Positions 44,485 through 55,213 of a stretch of DNA of 64,000 nucleotides are shown here, one piece after another. Made by a program: the position numbers and the translations under genes. Source of the stretch: Joostella atrarenae. GTDB lineage: Bacteria > Bacteroidota > Bacteroidia > Flavobacteriales > Flavobacteriaceae. The stretch covers positions 163,275 to 227,274 of the forward strand of contig NZ_JAETXX010000007.1 of the NCBI RefSeq assembly GCF_021764745.1, given 5' to 3'. The notes under the pieces are model-generated. The model ran no database searches, was not told the DNA's origin, and saw nothing but the letters and a program-made list of their open reading frames with translations. Every line of letters starts with the position of its first letter. The first letter of the stretch is position 1.

Positions 44485-47400
44485 ATGTTAAAAAATAAAT
44501 ATAGAAATTGTATAGCCTCCCTCATTATTTTCATATCATTTCTTTCTACACCTTACCCTCTAAAATGTCAAGAATTAACTTATGAGATTTCAAGCCTAAA
44601 TAGTAATAACCTAATTACCAACAACGTGGTTACATCATTCCACACTGATAAATCAGGATTCTTATGGATTGGTAAGATGGATGGTTTATATAAGTATAAT
44701 GGATATGAATTCGAAAGTTACTCTACAACCTATGGAGATATGGATGGCTTAAGTAACCCATGGGTTACTGACATCACAGAAAAAGGAGATTCATTATTAA
44801 TTGGAACTAAAAATGGATTAAATATTTTTCACAATAAGAAAAAGAAATTCTCTTATATATTTCCTTCAAAAGTTAACAACAAATACAGTAATCATATAAC
44901 ATCGATAGTATATTTCAACAACCAACTTTATATAGGCACAAATAAAGGTCTTCTAATGTTACAGAAAATAGACAGTAAAAATCCTCAGCCTATAAATATC
45001 ACTCTTGGAGAAAAGGGAAGTGAGGAAGAAGTTATGTCGATTATTAAAACAAAAAAAGACCTTCTTATACAAACAAGTAAAAACCTATATATTCTAAATG
45101 AAAAATCTAATACATCAAAGGTCCTAGAATTAAAATCTCAATCATCAAATAAAGTGAGTAATTTACGACATCTTCATAAACTTAATGAAAATGAATTTCT
45201 TCTTGCTACCGACCAAAATAATTTCTACTTTAAAATAAATAACCTACTCAGTATTAGTCAAGAAAAACAAGTAGACTTAATTGATATTACTAAAAAATTT
45301 CCTCAGTTTCCAAAAGGAATAAAGATTAATTTATTTTTTACTGATAAAAACAAAAATCTTTGGATTGGCTCCAATGGTAATGGACTATATTCTTACAACA
45401 AGAAAAATCAAGAATACACAAATTACAAAAGAACAACAAACTTCAAGCTTAATTCATTAAAAAATGATTTTATAAGAAGTGTCTACGAAGATGCCTCTGG
45501 AACTATTTTCATAGGTACAGATGCAGGGGTTAATCTACTCATTCCTCAAAATAAAACATTTAAAACTATAAATCATATAAAATCGTTGAATCAAGAATCT
45601 GAAGTATTAAATGTACACTCCATATTAGAAGATGATCTTGAAAATATATGGATAGGAACAAGAGGCAAAGGATTATTTCTCATAAATGAATCAAAAAAAA
45701 TATCAATCAACGTTAAACAAACAAAAGGCGGTAGTCTTGACCATATTCGTTCAATACAGAAGATCAAAGATCATATATGGATAGGTACTCAAAATGGTAT
45801 TTTTATACAAAATAAGAGTTTTAATTATGAAAACTTTTGTAGTGACTTTAGTAAAAAAGAACCATACTTACTATCTAACCACCACATATATTGCATTTTA
45901 CCCGATAAAAGAAATAACACTTGGATAAGTACATCTGAAGGTCTTTACTTATATAGCAATAATAAAATCTTAAATAAAATAACCAACAGCGAATTACCAA
46001 CACCTTTAGACAACCGTATTATATACACAATGTACTTAGATAATGATGAAAAAGTATGGTTTGGCACACTTAATGGAATGGTTTCTTCTATAGATAAAAA
46101 TGAATATGTTGATGTTCCTTATTTCAACAAAAAATTACTAAGAAGTTCTTTACCTTTTCAAGTAGTTAGGTTATCTAAAGACTATAATGCATTCTTTAAG
46201 AATTTCGAGGTTTACTCATTATGTCAAGGCATAAAAGCGAACACCCTTCTGGTTGGCACAAACCTTGGTCTTTTTGAAATTAACAAAGAAAGTAATACTA
46301 TTAATCCTATTAATTTCTACACACAAGGAAACACCTATAATAAACATATTAGTCATTATATATATGGACTTATTAATGACAAAGAGACACATACCATATG
46401 GGGCAGTACCAACAATGGTCTATTTTCATATTATTTTCCTAAAAAAGAACTTCGTTGGTATAATTTAAAAGATGGTTTACAATCATTAGAATTTAACGGA
46501 AGTACTACATTTAACAATCTAAAGGGCAAATTATATTTTGGTGGATCAAACGGCCTTAATATCTACAATTCTAGTCAGGTTCCTGAAAAAAATAAATTCC
46601 AACCCAAAATTGCCTTCACCGGGCTATTTATAAACGGGAAATCTATTCACCAAGATGACGATTCTAAAATATTAAATAAATCAATAAACCATTCAAAGTC
46701 AATTACTCTTAATAATAATGAAAATACAATAGGATTGGAATTTGCATCCCTTCACCTAGGACTTCCTAATTACAACGAATACAGTTGTAAGCTGACAGGA
46801 GTAAATGACGATTGGATAATGCTAGGGAATAAAAGATCTATCAATTATGCCAACTTACCTTCGGGACATTATAAATTTCAACTAAGGGCCACAAATAATG
46901 ACGGTGTATGGAATGAGAATACAGCAGAACTAAACATCGATATCCTACCACCATGGTACAACTATTGGTATATGAAAATAATTTGGGGAATAGTTGTTTC
47001 ATTCTTAATACTTATTATAGTTCATTTCATCCTTCGAAACAAAGACAAAAACAATCTGTTAAAAATAAAAGAAATTGAACATCAAAAGACAATGGAAATT
47101 AATGAGTCTAAACTCATTTTTTTTACTAATATTTCTCATGAATTACGCACTCCGCTTTCTCTAATAATTGATCCTCTTCAACATCTAATACATAATGGAA
47201 AACTAAATTCTGATCAAAAAAAAACTTTAAATATAGTGAGTAATAATCTAACAAGGTTAAAAAGGCTGATCGATCAAATAATGGACTTCAGAAAACACGA
47301 GCTTGGTAAGTTAGAATTAAAAAATACTCATGGAAACATATCAACTTTAGTAAAAAATGTATGTGTTTCTTTTCAATACAATTTCGAAATAAAAAGTATT

Positions 47401-48738
47401 AAGCTTAAGACAAAATTACCCGAAAGTAATCTAGAAATGTGCTATGACCAAAATAAAATAGAAAGTTTAATTTATAATTTACTTTCCAATGCACTTAAAG
47501 CCTCTTCTAAAAATGGTAAAATAAAATTAAGCCTCGGAGAATTTAATCAAAATACAATAGCTAACAAAGAATATATCTTTATTAGTGGAGATGAATTATT
47601 CGATAATACTCAAGAATATATCTTTATTAAAGTAAAAGATAAAGGCAAAGGTATTTCCCCTGATAATATTCACAAAATATTTAAAAGATTCTATCAGGGT
47701 AATGAATATGAATCTGGAACTGGGATTGGTTTATTCATGGTAAAGGAAATTGTCCAATTACATAATGGCTCTTTATTTTTAAAAAGTAAACAAAACAAAG
47801 GAACTACATTTCTAATTATCCTACCAAAAAACATTGACTCTTTCAAAAACAAGAAATTGTTAGATTCTCATTATAACTCGACAATTTCTCTTGATAATCG
47901 AGGAGAAAATTTTGTTGACTCTTTTAACTATACAGAAACTAAGAAAAAAACTTCTGAAAAAAATTATACTATTGCACTTATTGAAGATAACGATGAATTA
48001 AGTCTTTATATAAAAAGCATACTAAATAATAGCTACAATGTAATTACATCTAGTAACGGATTAAGTGGTTTGGAACTTATAAAAGAGAATTTACCTGATT
48101 TAGTTATTAGTGATATTGTCATGCCAGGACTAACTGGAATAGAAATGTGCAAACACCTTAAGAGGAACTTTGAAACTAGCCATATCCCTATAATATTATT
48201 AACTGCAAAAGCTTATGAAGCTCATATTATAGAAGGAACTAATTCTGGAGCTGATGTTTATTTAACCAAACCATTTAATAGAGAAATACTATTTGCTAAC
48301 ATAAGAAACTTAATTAATAACAGAGAGAAACTAAGATTAGTATTTCAGAATTCAAAAATTTTAGAACCTTCTAAAGTTACTGTCACTTCTGTAGACGAGA
48401 AATTACTCTTTCAATTAAAACAAATAGTAGAAAAAAATATACAAGATCAAAACCTAACATTAGAGATATTAGCAAATGAGATAGGGGTTAGCCGAGCTCA
48501 ATTATTTCGTAAAGTTAAGTCACTAACGGGGTATACTCCTAATAACTTTATTAAAGCCATACGCCTTAAACACTCTATAGCTTTATTAAATCAAAATAAG
48601 TTACAAATATCTGAAGTCGCCTATTTATCTGGTTTTAAGGAGGCTAGCTACTTTTCTCGATGTTTTAAAGAAACATATGGTTATAGCCCTAAAGAACATA
48701 ACAATAAATCATCTATTGAAATCAATGTTGAACTATAA
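44485..48738 (+). CDS. Hybrid two-component system sensor/regulator (HTCS)
   Basis: This 1417-aa one-protein two-component system starts at the ATG at 44485, which follows a TTG-led frame. After a signal or membrane anchor, the periplasmic part (about 30-750) holds propeller repeats (FLWIGKMDGLYKYNG, WIGSNGNGLYSYNK, WIGTRGKGLFLINE) and then a Y_Y_Y domain (SCKLTGVNDDWIMLG). A membrane helix follows at about 831-853. The cytoplasmic part has HisKA (FTNISHELRTPLSL, His885), HATPase (NLLSNALKAS, DKGKGIS, GTGIGLF), a receiver (PDLVISDIVMPG, Asp1210) and an AraC-type HTH at the C terminus. It probably senses a locus-specific oligosaccharide and activates both gene blocks. Confidence 0.95.
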   Translation: MLKNKYRNCIASLIIFISFLSTPYPLKCQELTYEISSLNSNNLITNNVVTSFHTDKSGFLWIGKMDGLYKYNGYEFESYSTTYGDMDGLSNPWVTDITEKGDSLLIGTKNGLNIFHNKKKKFSYIFPSKVNNKYSNHITSIVYFNNQLYIGTNKGLLMLQKIDSKNPQPINITLGEKGSEEEVMSIIKTKKDLLIQTSKNLYILNEKSNTSKVLELKSQSSNKVSNLRHLHKLNENEFLLATDQNNFYFKINNLLSISQEKQVDLIDITKKFPQFPKGIKINLFFTDKNKNLWIGSNGNGLYSYNKKNQEYTNYKRTTNFKLNSLKNDFIRSVYEDASGTIFIGTDAGVNLLIPQNKTFKTINHIKSLNQESEVLNVHSILEDDLENIWIGTRGKGLFLINESKKISINVKQTKGGSLDHIRSIQKIKDHIWIGTQNGIFIQNKSFNYENFCSDFSKKEPYLLSNHHIYCILPDKRNNTWISTSEGLYLYSNNKILNKITNSELPTPLDNRIIYTMYLDNDEKVWFGTLNGMVSSIDKNEYVDVPYFNKKLLRSSLPFQVVRLSKDYNAFFKNFEVYSLCQGIKANTLLVGTNLGLFEINKESNTINPINFYTQGNTYNKHISHYIYGLINDKETHTIWGSTNNGLFSYYFPKKELRWYNLKDGLQSLEFNGSTTFNNLKGKLYFGGSNGLNIYNSSQVPEKNKFQPKIAFTGLFINGKSIHQDDDSKILNKSINHSKSITLNNNENTIGLEFASLHLGLPNYNEYSCKLTGVNDDWIMLGNKRSINYANLPSGHYKFQLRATNNDGVWNENTAELNIDILPPWYNYWYMKIIWGIVVSFLILIIVHFILRNKDKNNLLKIKEIEHQKTMEINESKLIFFTNISHELRTPLSLIIDPLQHLIHNGKLNSDQKKTLNIVSNNLTRLKRLIDQIMDFRKHELGKLELKNTHGNISTLVKNVCVSFQYNFEIKSIKLKTKLPESNLEMCYDQNKIESLIYNLLSNALKASSKNGKIKLSLGEFNQNTIANKEYIFISGDELFDNTQEYIFIKVKDKGKGISPDNIHKIFKRFYQGNEYESGTGIGLFMVKEIVQLHNGSLFLKSKQNKGTTFLIILPKNIDSFKNKKLLDSHYNSTISLDNRGENFVDSFNYTETKKKTSEKNYTIALIEDNDELSLYIKSILNNSYNVITSSNGLSGLELIKENLPDLVISDIVMPGLTGIEMCKHLKRNFETSHIPIILLTAKAYEAHIIEGTNSGADVYLTKPFNREILFANIRNLINNREKLRLVFQNSKILEPSKVTVTSVDEKLLFQLKQIVEKNIQDQNLTLEILANEIGVSRAQLFRKVKSLTGYTPNNFIKAIRLKHSIALLNQNKLQISEVAYLSGFKEASYFSRCFKETYGYSPKEHNNKSSIEINVEL

Positions 48739-48987
48739 CTTCAATATTTTTAATGGTTTCAAATTACAAGCATACATTATGCACTTAATACTTAAATTTC
48801 GCTAATCAGTTTAGTCTTGCTACTTTTCAACTAACCCTCACTGCCTAAAGAATCTTCACAATATATAACTATCAAGCAAATATGTAAACAAACAACTCTG
48901 TCTAATATAGTAAAGCTATTTATTCCAAATCAATATACAATTACCTTGTCTTACCATGATTACCATTACTCTCTCTTCTAACTTACT

Positions 48988-51057
48988 CTAAAACCTATCT
49001 TGCTCCGTTCTTTTACTTTCTGTTAAATTCTTTTTCACGAATTTATTATGGTATATTTTCCCATATATTTGATCCTTATAAAAACATGCGACATTCATAC
49101 TCAAAGAATCGTCTATCTGAATATATCCCTCGTAGAGTTTAGAATTAATAGTTGGCTTACTTCCATCTGTTGTATATCTTAATTCTACCCCATCAATAAG
49201 TGGCATTAATTTTAATCTCACTTTATCTATAAACTCCACCCTATTCTTTTTGGTATTTATATCTCTTAGAGGAATAGTATCTCCCACAACAGTAGCCTTT
49301 ATAGCATTAACCTCATACTTAACAAGTTTATATCCTATTAACTCACTTTGTTTATTAAAGACACCTATTTTAGCAGAAAAGTCATTAATCAACTCTAATT
49401 GTTTTGGAAGGGTAGCAGATTTTTCCGTGGGCATAGATCCATCTACTGTATATGTAATTCTCGTATTCTTTAAATTAGGTTTAAAGAATACGGTTGCTCT
49501 ACCAGCAAAATTATTTTCCCTATTAAAGTAAATTCCTCTATAATTAGGTTCAGTAAACCCTTCTTTCGTAATACTTACAGGAAATATTAAATTACCAAAC
49601 AGCTCATCTACTATTGTTTGTCTTTTAGCATACTCAATATAATCTTGTTTTTTATCTCCATTCCAAAAAATTTCACTAATAGCCGCCACTCTATTACGCA
49701 GGCTTGATATTTGTTCTTCTTCACTCATTTCCCAAGAACACATCTGCCCACCATATATTGACCTACTTTCATTTAACTGAATTGGTTTAAGATAGGCTGG
49801 TGTAACCTCCCAATGGTTTTCCCATCTATAAAGATTCCAATTATAAATATACTTTGAGCTCCATCTAAAACCCGGTGTTACATAAGCTGGCTTCCATGAA
49901 GCATTTATAATTTTGTAACCATTTTCAAGTAAACTTTCTGGTCGTTGATAGGCAGTCTCCCAAGCAAATACTATCATGTCTTTGGGAATTTTCACTTTCT
50001 TGCTTCCATCCTCAGAAAAACTTTCCCATATTAATGTTTTTTTGTTCTTCTTTTTTACAATATCATGCATTTTAACTAAGAAGTCTAAATAGATATCATG
50101 TGAATCATCGAAATCATTCTTAAGTATGTAATCTTTTGTAGTAGCCTTTTTATCAAACTCACCTAGCCAAGCTTCATCACCGCCAATATGAAAATAAGGA
50201 GATGAATGGAATATATCTATCATCTCGCCTATTATAATTTCCATCGCTTGATAAACTTCATCCTTAGTCATATCTATAACTCCTAAACTAGGAGGACCAA
50301 AGACTTCAGGCATGGCTTTCCTCATTTCCGTAGTATGACCAGGAGCATCAAACTCAGGTATAATCGTAACTCCTCTTATATCTGCATAATCCACCAAATT
50401 CTTTAATTCTTCAACAGAATAATGCCTGTCTTTAGATGCTAATTTTGGATAAGTAGTTGAAGGAAAAGTAAAAGACTGGTCATCAGTAAGATGAATCTGC
50501 ATATATCTGATTTTATACCATCTACACAACTCTACTACCTGCTTTATGGTTTCAATATTGTGCCACTGTCGAGCTACATCTAACATAACCCCCCTATAAG
50601 AAGAAGTAGGAATATCCTTAATTGTACAAAATGGAAAACTTAATATCTCTCCACTAGGTTTAGCCATTTGAAGTATTGATGTAGCACCAAAATTTACAGC
50701 ACCATAAGTCCCTCCTTTAATTACAATTCCTTCTTTATTAATCTTAATTTGATACTCCTCTTCACTTAAACCTTCATCAATTTCTAGTATTACTTTTGAA
50801 ACACCTCCTTTATCATTAACATTAAATTGATAAATCGTAAAAAAATCACTCTTTAATAATTCTGCTATAGGCTCTAAATCTTTTGATTTAAACCCTATTC
50901 TAAAGTGTTTATTCAAATGTAAAAATCCATTAAATAGCTTAACCTCTCTAGGGTATGGAACAATAGTAATGGGGTCGTTTGCTAATCCATTAGAACTTAA
51001 AAAAATCACAAACAAAATAAAAACTGTATAACTCTTTATAAATCTCATTTTTTTCAT
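48988..51057 (-). CDS. GH20 beta-N-acetylhexosaminidase
   Basis: This 689-aa exported enzyme has a signal peptide (to about GLAN) and removes terminal beta-linked GlcNAc or GalNAc. The N-terminal GH20b domain is followed by the TIM barrel: SSYRGVMLDVARQWHNIETIKQVVELCRWYKIRYMQIHLTDDQSF, IPEFDAPGHTTEMRKAMPE and the catalytic SPYFHIGGDEAWLGEF with the Asp294-Glu295 pair for substrate-assisted catalysis. The C-terminal part (from about 530) includes two chitobiase-type beta domains (ITYTVDGSMPTEKSATL and LRYTTDGSKPTINSKLYEG). It is last in the minus-strand hydrolase block. Confidence 0.94.
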   Translation of the reverse strand: MKKMRFIKSYTVFILFVIFLSSNGLANDPITIVPYPREVKLFNGFLHLNKHFRIGFKSKDLEPIAELLKSDFFTIYQFNVNDKGGVSKVILEIDEGLSEEEYQIKINKEGIVIKGGTYGAVNFGATSILQMAKPSGEILSFPFCTIKDIPTSSYRGVMLDVARQWHNIETIKQVVELCRWYKIRYMQIHLTDDQSFTFPSTTYPKLASKDRHYSVEELKNLVDYADIRGVTIIPEFDAPGHTTEMRKAMPEVFGPPSLGVIDMTKDEVYQAMEIIIGEMIDIFHSSPYFHIGGDEAWLGEFDKKATTKDYILKNDFDDSHDIYLDFLVKMHDIVKKKNKKTLIWESFSEDGSKKVKIPKDMIVFAWETAYQRPESLLENGYKIINASWKPAYVTPGFRWSSKYIYNWNLYRWENHWEVTPAYLKPIQLNESRSIYGGQMCSWEMSEEEQISSLRNRVAAISEIFWNGDKKQDYIEYAKRQTIVDELFGNLIFPVSITKEGFTEPNYRGIYFNRENNFAGRATVFFKPNLKNTRITYTVDGSMPTEKSATLPKQLELINDFSAKIGVFNKQSELIGYKLVKYEVNAIKATVVGDTIPLRDINTKKNRVEFIDKVRLKLMPLIDGVELRYTTDGSKPTINSKLYEGYIQIDDSLSMNVACFYKDQIYGKIYHNKFVKKNLTESKRTEQDRF

Positions 51058-51122
51058 ATCATATATTTCTATTATGACTCAAAACCATTAATAAGTATAA
51101 TTCTGAATTATAACTTTTAACC

Positions 51123-52436
51123 TTATTCTATATGTTCATATATATATACCATTTGTGCTGGCATAGATTCTAAGCCTTCTCCATCTCCTTGACCTACTTT
51201 CTGGACATATAAATGTAATTTTTCTTGGTCTTTCCACAACTCAGCATCATAAATCGGCTCCCAACTTTCTACTGAAAAATTAGTTATAATACTTGACTTC
51301 CATTTTGTGTAGTTACTATTCAAGCTCTCTCTAATACTTATTCTATTATCATTTTCTATATCCCTGTAGATTAAATAAACTTTTTTTTTATCCTCACTGA
51401 CAACTATTTGCGGGCGTGAAATTGGAATCTTTTTTGTACCACCACCACTTAATTTAAAAGGAGTTGTTCTATTAGATACTTTTCGCATACTCCATGTTCC
51501 AAACTTTTTAAAAAGTAAATAAAATTGTGGTACTAATGATTTTTCTGAACTAAAATAGGTAGCTATATATGGAGTTCCCTCTTTAGTTGCAAACATAGAA
51601 GTACTGTTTATTAACTGACTGTTCTGTTTAATTTTAAAAGCATATTCAGCTGTATTAAGATTAATTGGTAATTCATAAGATTCACCTGTAGATTTTTGCC
51701 ATGTTTCACCGAAATCCTTAGACCTAGCATAACAAATATCATGATTGGTTGATATATTAGGACTCTCCCTCCACACCCAAGATAAATGTATGACCCCTAA
51801 CTTATCAATAAATGCTTGCCAATATGCGTTCCTTTCACCTTCACCATCAATTAATATATCTTGAATTCGCCTCCATCTCTTTTCAGCAATAGAGTATCTA
51901 TTTATAACTAAGTTTCCATTTCCTGAACCACCGTCTCTGTATAAAAACAATAAGTCACCATTTGGTAGTTTATAGAATTCAGGATATGTCACATTCAACT
52001 CATTTTGACCTATCATATCTAGTTTATTAGATAAGGTCAGACCTTCAGGAACATTGCTTTTAACATATTGTAAATTACTGGCATGATGATTCCAGGCCAT
52101 ATGCAAAAAACCATCTCCATCTATCATTATGCTTATAGAGCGATGAGCATCATTTACAATACCTCTATATTTTGTAGTAACTATCTCCCAATCATCTGTA
52201 TCCAATTTACGTTTCGCTAAAGTCACATATCCATTATCATCATAATAAGCTACGTATTGATTATTTTTATAAGTTGTTACTGCATTTTTTCTAAACACTA
52301 CAGCATTTACTGAATTTTTTGACCATCCTTTGCCTATTCCTTTCAATTGTGAATAAATCATGTTGTGTATTAAAAAAAACAATACACATAATTGAATTAA
52401 ATTACACCTATTAAAATAAGGATTATGTACATTCAT
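51123..52436 (-). CDS. BNR-repeat (BNR_4-type) propeller protein, possible polysaccharide lyase
   Basis: This 437-aa exported protein resembles the BNR_4 family. A first blade has NAVVFRKNAVTTYKNNQYVAYYDDNGYVTLAKRKL, then NDAHRSISIMIDGDGFLHMAWNHHASNLQYVKS with clustered His. Several polysaccharide lyase families (PL24, PL25, PL27) have this seven-bladed propeller and use His/Tyr. A lyase role here is inference, and related members may only bind glycan. It lies between the BNR/GH105 fusion and a GH20, one gene of a tight minus-strand group. The signal is not classic: a hydrophobic stretch LIQLCVLFFLIHNMIYS lies at residues 13-29. Confidence 0.7.
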   Translation of the reverse strand: MNVHNPYFNRCNLIQLCVLFFLIHNMIYSQLKGIGKGWSKNSVNAVVFRKNAVTTYKNNQYVAYYDDNGYVTLAKRKLDTDDWEIVTTKYRGIVNDAHRSISIMIDGDGFLHMAWNHHASNLQYVKSNVPEGLTLSNKLDMIGQNELNVTYPEFYKLPNGDLLFLYRDGGSGNGNLVINRYSIAEKRWRRIQDILIDGEGERNAYWQAFIDKLGVIHLSWVWRESPNISTNHDICYARSKDFGETWQKSTGESYELPINLNTAEYAFKIKQNSQLINSTSMFATKEGTPYIATYFSSEKSLVPQFYLLFKKFGTWSMRKVSNRTTPFKLSGGGTKKIPISRPQIVVSEDKKKVYLIYRDIENDNRISIRESLNSNYTKWKSSIITNFSVESWEPIYDAELWKDQEKLHLYVQKVGQGDGEGLESMPAQMVYIYEHIE

Positions 52437-52438
52437 AA

Positions 52439-54910
52439 TTATTCTTCCTTTACTTTTGACATTAGTTTATACATTTCCTTTCCTGCTAGTAGAAATCCAC
52501 CTGTTCCGTATACATGCCAACTTTCTTCAACAAATGGCTTTGGATCAATTCCTTCTGGTTGTACATTGCCAAGCCTTCCGTTTTCATTAACATTCATGCA
52601 TAAAGCAATCCAACCTTTTTCTATTTGGCTCTTATAGTCTTCACTAATAAACTCATTATTTAAAGCATAAGCTAAAGCATAAATAAAAAAAGAACTTCCA
52701 CTAGTCTCTCCCTTATTCAAATAATCTGGATCTAGCAAACTAACATTCCATAACCCGTCCTGTCTTTGAAGAGATAAAACCTTCAAAATCATCTCTTTAA
52801 AAAACATTTCGTACTTAAATCTATTAGGATAATCTTTAGGCATAATATCCAAAATTCTTGCAATACTAGCAACCACCCAACCATTTCCTCTACTCCAAAA
52901 AACTTTTTTATTATTCTTCATCATCTCTGGAAAATATCGATCATCCCTAAACATTAAAGAGTCTTCCCTTGAATATAGATAATCTGCAGTTTTCCAAAAC
53001 ATAGTATCCATATAGTTTAAATACTTTTCTTCTCCCGTACTCTTCCACATTTGAATAAATGTCGGAGGTCCCATAAATAATGCATCACTCCATGTCCACC
53101 ACTCATCAAAATAAGGGTTTCCTAAAAACCTCAAATCCACCTTATACTCCCTACGGGTAGATAAATGTACATCCAAAGCATATTTCGCATTTTCTATCAT
53201 TTCTGAGTCTTCTTCTTGATTATATAACCAGGCCCAATTAGAAGCTATTGCAATATTATCAGCATATAAAATTTTTGATTCTAATCTCCAATTTGCATGC
53301 TTCCCTACATTTATCATCTCTTCTTTATATCTATCCTCTTTAGTAATTTCATACAAACCTTGCAATCCTATAAAATAAGTAGCCCAATGCCACTCTAAAA
53401 CCCTTTCTAAGTCATAAGGGTTTGCAAATTGCCAATCTGCTGTTTGCCTCATAATATCTATAATTTGATTAGGATTTAAAGGATCAGTAATTTTAGGTGA
53501 CTTAAGATTCATCTTTATAGAGCTATGAAACCTCTCTTCAAAAGAAAGCTTGGTCCATGGAGCATGACTATAGGTTATATAGTTTGTGTTTTGCATCCAC
53601 ATAACCTGCAAAGGATTGTCTTTTTTGGCTCCTCTAACAGCAAATGGTCTAATATTATTTTTTGTAGAATTCTTAGTAACTGGATAAACCTTCCAAGATT
53701 CCCCATCATCATTAGTAATCCATTTTTCTATTTCAAAAATAGAATCTCGTTTTACAGATAAATAAACCTCATTTGGATTTTCATGATCTATATTCATTCC
53801 TCCAGAATAATTTGGTTCAGCTTCTATTGATCCTTTTCTAGTATCCATAAACCATTTTCCTGAATTAACCAGACTATTGTTTAACCATTTTTTGCCAGTC
53901 CACTTTGCATAATTATAATAATGCGTAGAGTCTGTAGGAAAAGTCGCATACATAATAACAGGATTATTCTTTTTATCTTCAGCGATATCCCAGTTCCAAG
54001 CTTTTCCCTCTGCTTGCTTGCCATTATAGACTAAATCTAACTCATTAGGGTATAAAGGTAAATCACCTACATTTTTGATTTTTTCTCCATTTGCTTTATA
54101 AAAAGCTCCTTTCTCATAATACGTGTAATAAATACTATTATTTTTCTCATTCCGAGGGTGCCCATCTGTAAAAACAAAATGAATTTTACTATCTCCATTA
54201 GAGTATACCTTTGTATATGGTCTTCGAAAACTATAAGTATGTTCAGGTTTAAATAAAGTTTTTCCATCAGCCCAACTTACTCCTGCATCATCACTATAAG
54301 AGAATCCTGGCTTACCGTCTATACCTCTCCAGAATAAAAAAATTCTATTATTCTCTGACCTTAATTTAATTGGATTTGTATAATCATGATTCATTGAAGC
54401 GTTCTCTGACTCTTTTTCATGTTCATCATTTAAGAATAGATGTTGTTCTTTCTCCCATGTTGAAATATCCTCTGGGTTTGATGATTTAGTTAAAAATATA
54501 GGATGTGGAGTAGATGAATCTCCATAACCATGCCTATTAAAGAATACGAGTATCTTTCCTTCGTTATCAAATAAAATCGATGGATTGTCATGATCATCTA
54601 TCTCATGTTCATATTTTAAAACTTTAGTTTTAACGCGATGAATATCATGATCATAATAACCAACAACTATATTCCCGTAATTATCAACCCATGCTCCATA
54701 AGTTCTCTTATATTTTCCTTCATAATAAACTGCTCTTGGGTCAGAAAACCAACACCAAGAACCGTTGAACGTAAAGGACCTATAAGACTCACTATTTGAA
54801 GCATTTGTTTTATATACTTTAGATTCTGCAATTTCTATTTGAGCTTCTAATGTATTTAATGTTCCTAAAAAAAGTACTGTAAGTACGGCAAAATTCAATA
54901 TTTCCTTCAT
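52439..54910 (-). CDS. BNR propeller/GH105 fusion (putative unsaturated-uronyl hydrolase)
   Basis: This 823-aa exported protein (signal to about LEAQ) has two domains. Residues about 45-470 form a BNR_4-type propeller (SWCWFSDPRAVYYEGKYKRTYGAW, VVGYYDHDIHRVKTKVL, DDHDNPSILFDNEGKILVFFNRHG). Residues about 480-820 form a GH105/GH88-like (alpha/alpha)6 barrel (ILYADNIAIASNWAWLYN, WWTWSDALFMGPPTF with Asp609, VFWSRGNGWVVASIARIL, GETSGSSFFIYALAYAL). GH105 enzymes hydrate and release the 4,5-unsaturated uronic acid left by lyases. The fusion would put lyase or binding and uronyl removal in one protein. It overlaps its neighbour by only a few bases. Confidence 0.82.
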   Translation of the reverse strand: MKEILNFAVLTVLFLGTLNTLEAQIEIAESKVYKTNASNSESYRSFTFNGSWCWFSDPRAVYYEGKYKRTYGAWVDNYGNIVVGYYDHDIHRVKTKVLKYEHEIDDHDNPSILFDNEGKILVFFNRHGYGDSSTPHPIFLTKSSNPEDISTWEKEQHLFLNDEHEKESENASMNHDYTNPIKLRSENNRIFLFWRGIDGKPGFSYSDDAGVSWADGKTLFKPEHTYSFRRPYTKVYSNGDSKIHFVFTDGHPRNEKNNSIYYTYYEKGAFYKANGEKIKNVGDLPLYPNELDLVYNGKQAEGKAWNWDIAEDKKNNPVIMYATFPTDSTHYYNYAKWTGKKWLNNSLVNSGKWFMDTRKGSIEAEPNYSGGMNIDHENPNEVYLSVKRDSIFEIEKWITNDDGESWKVYPVTKNSTKNNIRPFAVRGAKKDNPLQVMWMQNTNYITYSHAPWTKLSFEERFHSSIKMNLKSPKITDPLNPNQIIDIMRQTADWQFANPYDLERVLEWHWATYFIGLQGLYEITKEDRYKEEMINVGKHANWRLESKILYADNIAIASNWAWLYNQEEDSEMIENAKYALDVHLSTRREYKVDLRFLGNPYFDEWWTWSDALFMGPPTFIQMWKSTGEEKYLNYMDTMFWKTADYLYSREDSLMFRDDRYFPEMMKNNKKVFWSRGNGWVVASIARILDIMPKDYPNRFKYEMFFKEMILKVLSLQRQDGLWNVSLLDPDYLNKGETSGSSFFIYALAYALNNEFISEDYKSQIEKGWIALCMNVNENGRLGNVQPEGIDPKPFVEESWHVYGTGGFLLAGKEMYKLMSKVKEE

Positions 54911-55213
54911 AAAAATTTAATCTATTATTATCAAATATTAACTCCATATGGAGATAGTTATAATAAAACCTCTTATTTCTATATTATATGTCTTTTTCTT
55001 CCTATTCCTTCATTCTTACTTCTATCTATTTAACCTATGAGATTAGTAGAAATAACTAACATATATAAGCTACAATAGAGTATATTCTATCAACTTACCC
55101 CTTAATTTTTAGATATTTATTAAAGCTTTACTACATGTAGTGCTTATAGTAAGCTTATATATCAAGATAATTTCAGTATATCATTGCTTTAAAATAAAGA
55201 AATATTTGTGTTG
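54911..55213. other. Intergenic gap with a dyad
   Basis: This 303-base gap separates the sulfatase from the BNR/GH105 gene on the same strand. It holds a 12-bp palindrome ACTACATGTAGT at 55130-55141, inside a larger imperfect dyad AAGCTT-ACTA...TAGTAAGCTT (55124-55155). No -7 consensus match was found. It could be a regulator site or a transcript end. Confidence 0.5.
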
